Below are positions 6,967-11,019 of a stretch of 11,019 nucleotides of DNA, in pieces. A model generated the notes under the pieces. That model had not been told where the DNA came from, made no database searches, and worked only from the letters and a program-made list of their open reading frames with translations. This DNA is from CBFDBF01 sp050295355 (GTDB lineage: Bacteria > Pseudomonadota > Gammaproteobacteria > Chromatiales > Chromatiaceae), in NCBI GenBank assembly GCA_050295355.1, contig JBNKPL010000079.1, positions 1 through 11,019 of the forward strand, read 5' to 3'. How positions within the stretch are numbered: the first letter of the stretch is position 1; every line of letters begins with the position of its first letter. The position numbers were made by a program, and so were the translations under genes.

Positions 6967-6967
6967 T
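6962..6967 (+). promoter_or_regulatory. Candidate -10 element for the downstream PilZ gene
   Basis: A perfect TATAAT overlaps the stop codon of the CNNM gene, with an expected transcription start about 32 bases before the ATG at 7006. No good -35 is visible at the right spacing and there is no TGn extension. The PilZ gene may therefore simply be co-transcribed. Confidence 0.3.
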
Positions 6968-7005
6968 TATTTGAACATTCAGAAACCAAGTGGAGACTAG
7001 ACACC

Positions 7006-7383
7006 ATGAACAGCGATACCAGTGAAGAGCGGCGCAGATTTCACCGCATACTGTTCGATGCGCCCACCACGGTATCCTGTGCATCCGGCGAGAGCTACCA
7101 GACCACGTTAATCGACATCTCCCTGAACGGCGCCCTCATCGCCCGCCCTGCTGGCTGGGAAGGAGAGACCGGAGACGGTGGCGAGGTCATCACCATCACC
7201 CTCGACCAGGAGAACGGCATTGTAATCCGCATGGAGGCCATCCTGGTCCATGTGGAGGATGATCTCCTGGGCCTGGAGTGCAAACATATCGATATGGACA
7301 GCATCACCCACCTGCGCAGGCTGGTGGAACTCAATATGGGCGATGCGGAACTGCTGGAGCGGGAACTGGCGGCGTTGGGGTAA
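7006..7383 (+). CDS. Single-domain PilZ c-di-GMP receptor
   Basis: This is a 125-residue cytoplasmic protein that is essentially one PilZ domain. It carries both parts of the c-di-GMP binding signature: the N-terminal RRRFHR with RxxxR at R10-R14, and DISLNG (37-42), matching D/N-x-S-x-x-G. The domain closes with GLECKHIDMDSITHLRRLVE, the typical final strand and helix, and a short acidic/Leu tail. By family knowledge such proteins change partner interactions when c-di-GMP binds; no partner can be read from the sequence. The ATG at 7006 has GGAG ten bases upstream, slightly distant. It follows the CNNM gene by 39 bases and is convergent with radA. Unlike the PilZ-like protein at 4994-5650, this one looks binding-competent. 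Confidence 0.93.
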   Translation: MNSDTSEERRRFHRILFDAPTTVSCASGESYQTTLIDISLNGALIARPAGWEGETGDGGEVITITLDQENGIVIRMEAILVHVEDDLLGLECKHIDMDSITHLRRLVELNMGDAELLERELAALG

Positions 7384-7393
7384 TTTTTATTAG

Positions 7394-7420
7394 CCACAGA
7401 GGGCACAGAGATCACGGAGA
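7394..7420 (+). repeat. 27-bp element, copy A: three 9-mers of nCACRGAGn
   Basis: The element reads CCACAGAGG, GCACAGAGA, TCACGGAGA with no spacer. Each 9-mer contains CAC(A/G)GAG. It starts ten bases after the PilZ stop codon. Two more copies lie at 7520-7546 (direct) and 7562-7588 (inverted). Confidence 0.75.
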
Positions 7421-7458
7421 GTGTCTGCTCCAGTCCGCTTCTTTTCCAAACAACCACC

Positions 7459-7487
7459 TGTAGGAGCCGCGACCTCGCGGCGATGAA
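7459..7487. repeat. REP-like palindromic element
   Basis: The head tGTAGGAG leads into the perfect hairpin GCCGCG-ACCT-CGCGGC (7466-7481), followed by GATGAA. A GTAGGAGC head joined to a short GC palindrome ending in GCGATG is the layout of REP elements familiar from Pseudomonas and other gammaproteobacteria. There is no T-run, so it is not a classical terminator, though a hairpin between convergent genes may protect mRNA ends. Confidence 0.6.
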
Positions 7488-7519
7488 TAAACAACTGATC
7501 GTCGATCAAAACTTCTTAA

Positions 7520-7546
7520 CCACGGAGGTCACAGAGGACACAGGGA
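7520..7546 (+). repeat. 27-bp element, copy B: three 9-mers of nCACRGAGn
   Basis: The element reads CCACGGAGG, TCACAGAGG, ACACAGGGA; the last unit is slightly degenerate. CACAGAGGACAC (7530-7541) pairs perfectly over 12 bases with 7576-7587 in the inverted copy C, giving a potential hairpin with a 34-base loop. In an alternative pairing, CACGGAGG (7521-7528) matches 7562-7569. Confidence 0.75.
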
Positions 7547-7561
7547 TGGCTAAGTAATAAT

Positions 7562-7588
7562 CCTCCGTGAACTCCGTGTCCTCTGTGG
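7562..7588 (-). repeat. 27-bp element, copy C (inverted): three 9-mers of nCACRGAGn
   Basis: On the minus strand this reads CCACAGAGG, ACACGGAGT, TCACGGAGG, again exactly three contiguous 9-mers. It begins 11 bases after the radA stop codon in radA's direction of transcription. With copy B it forms an imperfect stem that could end radA or PilZ transcripts, but no T-run follows on either strand. Confidence 0.75.
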
Positions 7589-7599
7589 CAATCAATTCG

Positions 7600-8967
7600 T
7601 CAGATCAGATCCAGCACATCCGACAACCGGTCGATGGCGATCACCTCCATCCCCTTCACCCCCGACTTGGGCGCATTGGCGCGTGGGACGATGGCGCGTT
7701 TGAAGCCGTGCTTGGCTGCCTCTTGTAAACGCTCTCTTCCGTTGGGTACAGGACGGATCTCCCCCGCCAGCCCCACCTCGCCGAAGGCGGCCAGGTCGCG
7801 TCCGATGGGACGATCACGGAAGCTGGAGAGCACCGCCATGAGGACCGGCAGGTCGGCCGCCGTCTCGGTGATGCGCACGCCACCCACCACGTTCACATAG
7901 ACATCCTGTCCGAACATGGCCACGCCGCCGTGGCGGTGCAGCACCGCCAGCAGCATGTTGAGCCGGTTCTGTTCCAGGCCCAGGGTCACGCGCCGCGGAT
8001 TGGCCAGAGGGCTCTCGTCCACCAGCGACTGCACCTCCACCAGCAGGGGGCGGCTCCCCTCGCGGGTCACCAGCACCATACTGCCCGCCACCTCTTCGTG
8101 ATGGCGGGAGAGGAAGATGGCGGAGGGGTTGTTCACCTCGCGCAGTCCCTTGTCGGTCATGGCGAAGATGCCCAGTTCATTCACCGCGCCGAAGCGGTTC
8201 TTGATGGCGCGAATGAGGCGGAACTGGCTGCCGGACTCCCCCTCGAAATAGAGCACCGTGTCCACCATGTGCTCCAGCACTCTTGGACCGGCCAGGGTGC
8301 CCTCCTTGGTGACATGGCCCACCAGAAAGATGGTGGTGCCGGTCTGCTTGGCGAAACGCACCAGTTGCGCCGTGGCTTCCCGCACCTGGGCCACGGCCCC
8401 GGGGGCGGATTGTAAGAGTTCGGTGTAGACGGTCTGGATGGAGTCCACCACCATGACCGTGGGGCGCTCGGACTGGGCCAGCGCCAGGATGCGCTCCACG
8501 CAGGTCTCGGCCAGCAGCCGCAGGTTGTCGCAGGGGAGTCCCAACCGCCGCGCCCGCAGGCTGATCTGTTCCGGCGACTCCTCGCCGCTCACATAGAGGG
8601 TGGCGGTATGGTTGGAGAGCTGCGCCAGGGTCTGGATCAGCAGGGTGGATTTGCCGATGCCGGGGTCGCCGCCGATGAGGATCACCGAACCCTGCACCAC
8701 ACCGCCGCCCAGCACCCGGTCCAGCTCGGACAGACCGGTGGGGACGCCGCTCTGGTGGCCGGGTTCGATCTCGGCCAGGGTGCGCACCCGGGCCAGCTCA
8801 CCCGCGCCCGCGTAGCCGGCAAAGCGGGCGCCCTTGGCGGCCGCTGTTTCCACCACCGACTCCTGCAGGGTGTTCCAGGCCTGGCAGTCCGCACACTGAC
8901 CGGCCCACTTGGGAAACTGACCACCGCAGGCGGTACAGGTGTAAACCGTTTTCGCCCCCTTGGCCAT
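7600..8967 (-). CDS. radA: RadA (Sms), branch-migration ATPase for recombinational repair
   Basis: RadA is a RecA-like motor that drives branch migration and processes recombination intermediates. Its 455 residues match the usual size (about 460 in E. coli). It has an N-terminal C4 zinc finger (C11, C14, C25, C28), Walker A GGDPGIGKST (99-108, K106), Walker B ending VMVVDS (171-176), the RadA signature KNRFG (256-260), and a C-terminal Lon-protease-like domain (about 340-455) that is structural rather than proteolytic in this family. I chose the ATG at 8967. It begins the zinc-finger N-terminus MAKGAKTVYTC and has GGAGG four bases upstream; an extension to 9090 would add an Arg-rich segment antisense-like in character and overlap alr by over 120 bases. 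It overlaps the alr stop by one base (TGATG), so it is probably translationally coupled. The convergent spacer with repeats lies downstream. Confidence 0.96.
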   Translation of the reverse strand: MAKGAKTVYTCTACGGQFPKWAGQCADCQAWNTLQESVVETAAAKGARFAGYAGAGELARVRTLAEIEPGHQSGVPTGLSELDRVLGGGVVQGSVILIGGDPGIGKSTLLIQTLAQLSNHTATLYVSGEESPEQISLRARRLGLPCDNLRLLAETCVERILALAQSERPTVMVVDSIQTVYTELLQSAPGAVAQVREATAQLVRFAKQTGTTIFLVGHVTKEGTLAGPRVLEHMVDTVLYFEGESGSQFRLIRAIKNRFGAVNELGIFAMTDKGLREVNNPSAIFLSRHHEEVAGSMVLVTREGSRPLLVEVQSLVDESPLANPRRVTLGLEQNRLNMLLAVLHRHGGVAMFGQDVYVNVVGGVRITETAADLPVLMAVLSSFRDRPIGRDLAAFGEVGLAGEIRPVPNGRERLQEAAKHGFKRAIVPRANAPKSGVKGMEVIAIDRLSDVLDLI

Positions 8968-10061
8968 CACGCCTCCCCGCCGACCTCCACCACCTGGACC
9001 CGGCTTCGGCCCGCAACACCGCAGAACAGTTCGTAGGAGATGGTGCCGGCGGCTTCGGCGACCTCTTCGGCGGGCAGTCCGCGCCCCCACAGGATCGCCC
9101 GATCACCCACCTTGGCCTGGCTTTGTTTGCGCAGGTCCACGGTAATCATATCCATGGAGACCCGCCCCACCAGGGGGACCCGCTGGCCGTTCAGCAATAC
9201 CGGGGTGCCCGGCGGCGCATGGCGTGGGTAGCCGTCGCCATAGCCCACGGCGATCACGCCCACCCGCATATCTTCGGGACACCGCCAGCTGCCGCCGTAG
9301 CCGATGCCGTCCCCTTTATGAAAATGGTTGATGGCGATGAGGCGGCTGCTGAAGGTCATCACCGGGGCCAGACCGTCTTCCGGGCCGGTCTTGTTCAGGA
9401 AGGGAGAGGAGCCGTAGAGCATGATGCCCGGCCGCACCCAGTCGCCGTGCGACTCTTTCCAGCCGAGGACCCCGGCGGAGTTGGCGCTGCTGCTCTCCAG
9501 ACCCAGCTTGCGCACCGCTTCAAGAAATGGCTCCAGCTGCGAATCGGTCTCCGCGGAAGCGAGGTCATCCGCCTGGGCCAGATGGGTCATCAACCGCAGG
9601 GGGCGGCGCACGGAGGGACAGGCGCTAAGCCGGGCGGCAATAGTCTCCACCTCCGCCAGCGTGAAACCGAGCCGATGCATGCCCGTATCCAGTTTCAGCC
9701 AGCAGGAGACCGTCTCTTCCAGGGGGACGCTTTCCAGCAGTTCGATCTGGCTGGGCTCATGGATCGCCAGGTCCAGCCCGAAACGGGCGGCGGCTTCGAG
9801 TTCCGCCCGGTCAAAAAAGCCTTCCAGTACGGTGACCGGACGCTTCTCCCCCGCCTCACGCAGCTGGATGCCTTCGTTCACCCGGCCTACCGCCAGGGCA
9901 TCCGCATCGGCCAGCGCCTTCGCCGCCCGCAGCATGCCGTGGCCGTAACCGTCCGCCTTGATGACCGCCATGACACGGCTGTTGGGCGCCGCATCCCGCG
10001 CCCGTTGCAGGTTATGACGAAGCGCCTGCAGATCGATCAGGAGCTGAGGATCGCCCCCCAT
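8967..10061 (-). CDS. alr: Alanine racemase (PLP-dependent)
   Basis: This enzyme interconverts L- and D-alanine in the cytoplasm, supplying D-Ala for peptidoglycan. From the ATG at 10061 the protein has 364 residues, the normal size. The N-terminal TIM barrel carries AVIKADGYGHG with the PLP lysine at K35. KLDTGMHRLGF lies at about 123-133, RPGIMLYG at about 210-217, and the second catalytic base is Y255 in GIGYGGSW. The C-terminal beta domain has GYGDGYPR and RVSMDM (300-305), which shapes the active site across the dimer. The ATG overlaps the dnaB stop by one base (TGATG) and has GAGGGG five bases upstream; a TTG one codon earlier is possible but less likely. Both neighbours are in the same direction and coupled, so alr is probably co-expressed with dnaB and radA. 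An intact active site argues for a functional enzyme. Confidence 0.97.
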   Translation of the reverse strand: MGGDPQLLIDLQALRHNLQRARDAAPNSRVMAVIKADGYGHGMLRAAKALADADALAVGRVNEGIQLREAGEKRPVTVLEGFFDRAELEAAARFGLDLAIHEPSQIELLESVPLEETVSCWLKLDTGMHRLGFTLAEVETIAARLSACPSVRRPLRLMTHLAQADDLASAETDSQLEPFLEAVRKLGLESSSANSAGVLGWKESHGDWVRPGIMLYGSSPFLNKTGPEDGLAPVMTFSSRLIAINHFHKGDGIGYGGSWRCPEDMRVGVIAVGYGDGYPRHAPPGTPVLLNGQRVPLVGRVSMDMITVDLRKQSQAKVGDRAILWGRGLPAEEVAEAAGTISYELFCGVAGRSRVQVVEVGGEA

Positions 10062-10768
10062 CAATACCCCTCATTTCCGTAGACGTCATGGATGAAGTTT
10101 TCGAACTTGGTGTACTGACCGAGGAAGGTCATGCGCACCTTGCCGATGGGACCGTTACGCTGTTTGCCGATAATGATCTCGGCAACCCCCTTGTCCGGGC
10201 TGTCCTCGTTGTACACCTCGTCGCGGTAGATGAACACCACGATATCCGCGTCCTGCTCGATACTTCCCGATTCACGCAGGTCCGACATCACCGGCCGCTT
10301 GTTGGGCCGCTGCTCCAGGTTACGGTTGAGCTGGGAAAGCGCGATCACGGGTACGTTCAGCTCCTTGGCCAGCGCCTTGAGGGAGCGGGATATCACGGAG
10401 ATCTCGTTGGCGCGGTTATCCGCCGCGCCCGGGGCCTGCATGAGCTGTAGGTAGTCGATCACGATCAGCCCCAGATCGCCGTGCTCACGCTTCAGGCGCC
10501 GCGCCTTGGCGCGCACCTCGGTGGGCGACAGGGCCGCCGAATCGTCGATATAGAGCGGCGCCTCGGCCAGGATACTCACCGCGGAGGTGAGCCGCGGCCA
10601 CTCGTCATCCTCCAGCTTGCCCGTGCGCACCCGGTGCTGATCAATACGGCCCAGGGAGGACATCATACGCATGGCCAGGGCATCACCCGGCATCTCCATG
10701 CTGAACACCGCCACCGGGACCTTTTTATTAATGGCCACGTTCTCCGCCATGTTCATGGCGAAGGTGGT
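10061..10768 (-). CDS. dnaB: DnaB replicative helicase, C-terminal extein (235 residues after the Walker A lysine)
   Basis: DnaB is the hexameric 5'-3' replication-fork helicase. This segment begins TTFAMNMAEN, which normally follows GK of the Walker A loop, and runs 235 residues to the end, the same number as after K236 in E. coli DnaB. It contains SMEM with the catalytic Glu (25 in extein numbering), Walker B LIVIDYLQL (D105), LSQLNRNLEQR, and DLRESGSIEQDADI (163-176), plus the closing strand KVRMTFLGQYTKFENF. All RecA-fold motifs except the P-loop itself are here. The rest of the P-loop and the N-terminal domain lie beyond the right edge, separated by intein sequence. The reading frame is continuous with the intein, so function requires protein splicing. 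The stop overlaps the alr ATG (TGATG). Confidence 0.95.
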   Translation of the reverse strand, partial: TTFAMNMAENVAINKKVPVAVFSMEMPGDALAMRMMSSLGRIDQHRVRTGKLEDDEWPRLTSAVSILAEAPLYIDDSAALSPTEVRAKARRLKREHGDLGLIVIDYLQLMQAPGAADNRANEISVISRSLKALAKELNVPVIALSQLNRNLEQRPNKRPVMSDLRESGSIEQDADIVVFIYRDEVYNEDSPDKGVAEIIIGKQRNGPIGKVRMTFLGQYTKFENFIHDVYGNEGY

Positions 10769-11019
10769 GTTATGAACACAGATGAAATTGTGGGTTTGCG
10801 GGATAGTGAGGTCATAGACCTGGCGCTTACCTGCCGGCACGATAGATTCGATCCGGTCCCAGTAGACGTCGCTGTTGGCCAAGGCCCGCAATTCGCTATT
10901 TCCCAAAGCCAGCGCAAAACGAGCCAGACGCTGGCGTGACATGGCACGGCGCTTAACATGCAGGTTGGATGAAGTCAAGTCGGCCTTACGCGCCAGTTCG
11001 GCCCATGACATATCCCCTT
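10769..11019 (-). mobile_element. C-terminal end of an intein inserted in the DnaB P-loop (partial, runs off the right edge)
   Basis: The frame upstream of the DnaB extein is not DnaB. It ends with a splicing motif: VYDLTIPQTHNF is the block F strand (from the Val at 10819), and IC-VHN is block G, with penultimate His and terminal Asn followed by Thr as the +1 extein nucleophile. These are the residues needed for Asn cyclisation and trans-esterification. The preceding GDMSWAELARKADLTSSNLH and about 25 further residues look like an Xre/Cro-type helix-turn-helix, as found near the end of large inteins carrying a homing endonuclease. The open frame continues through the edge (Gly-Asp before the Met at 11011), so that Met is internal and not a start. 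The first intein residue, block A/B and any LAGLIDADG motifs are not in the window. Removing it would rejoin Walker A as GK-TT. Confidence 0.93.

Noticed and set aside
7384..7599. Rho-independent terminator between the convergent PilZ and radA genes.
   Set aside because: Hairpins are present, but none is followed by a T-run on either strand. They are better described as repeats.
8968..9090. Upstream extension of radA to an earlier start.
   Set aside because: The added residues are Arg/Gly-rich and lie inside alr. The ATG at 8967 has a strong Shine-Dalgarno and the normal RadA N-terminus.
9123..10082. Long plus-strand open frame antisense to alr.
   Set aside because: It is fully covered by a well-supported alanine racemase on the other strand, and the antisense protein shows no family features.
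10061..11011. Met at 11011 as the start of a separate 316-residue DnaB-like protein.
   Set aside because: The frame is open upstream to the window edge, and the first 81 residues are intein, so this Met is internal.

Overview
The window reads as chromosomal DNA of a flagellated gammaproteobacterium, GC-rich by eye. The evidence is an FlrA/FlrB/FlrC (FleQ/FleS/FleR) polar-flagellum regulatory cascade directly before fliE-fliF, and a dnaB-alr-radA block with proteobacterial gene order. The style (free-living, c-di-GMP rich, possibly Chromatiales-like) is a guess; no rRNA or species marker is present.

Region 1 (1-5650, all genes on the minus strand) is flagellar control. In transcription order it holds an atypical PilZ-like coiled-coil protein, flrA (sigma-54 master activator), flrB-flrC (cytoplasmic histidine kinase and sigma-54 response regulator, overlapping by ATGA), fliE, and the 5' end of fliF. 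A near-consensus sigma-54 promoter and a perfect IHF-consensus match lie between flrA and flrB. This fits FlrA (class I) switching on flrBC (class II), and FlrC then activating the basal-body operon that starts at fliE. About the first 75 bases do not look like fliF. They read better as plus-strand membrane-protein coding sequence, so the left edge may be a rearrangement or an assembly chimera.

Region 2 (5668-7383, plus strand) holds a CNNM/CorC-family membrane protein with a TTG start and a compact canonical PilZ c-di-GMP receptor. Region 3 (7384-7599) is a convergent intergenic spacer. It holds three copies of a 27-bp element, each made of three 9-mers, two direct and one inverted, plus a REP-like palindrome.

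Region 4 (7600-11019, minus strand) is dnaB-alr-radA, linked by two identical TGATG stop/start overlaps. The replicative helicase gene is interrupted: 10769-11019 encodes the C-terminal end of an intein inserted in the DnaB Walker A loop between the P-loop Lys and Thr. Its N-terminal part, and the DnaB N-extein, lie beyond the right edge.

Nothing here is a clearly new multi-gene system. The points most worth a second look are the DnaB P-loop intein, the degenerate PilZ protein before flrA, the 9-mer repeat element, and the suspicious left-edge junction.
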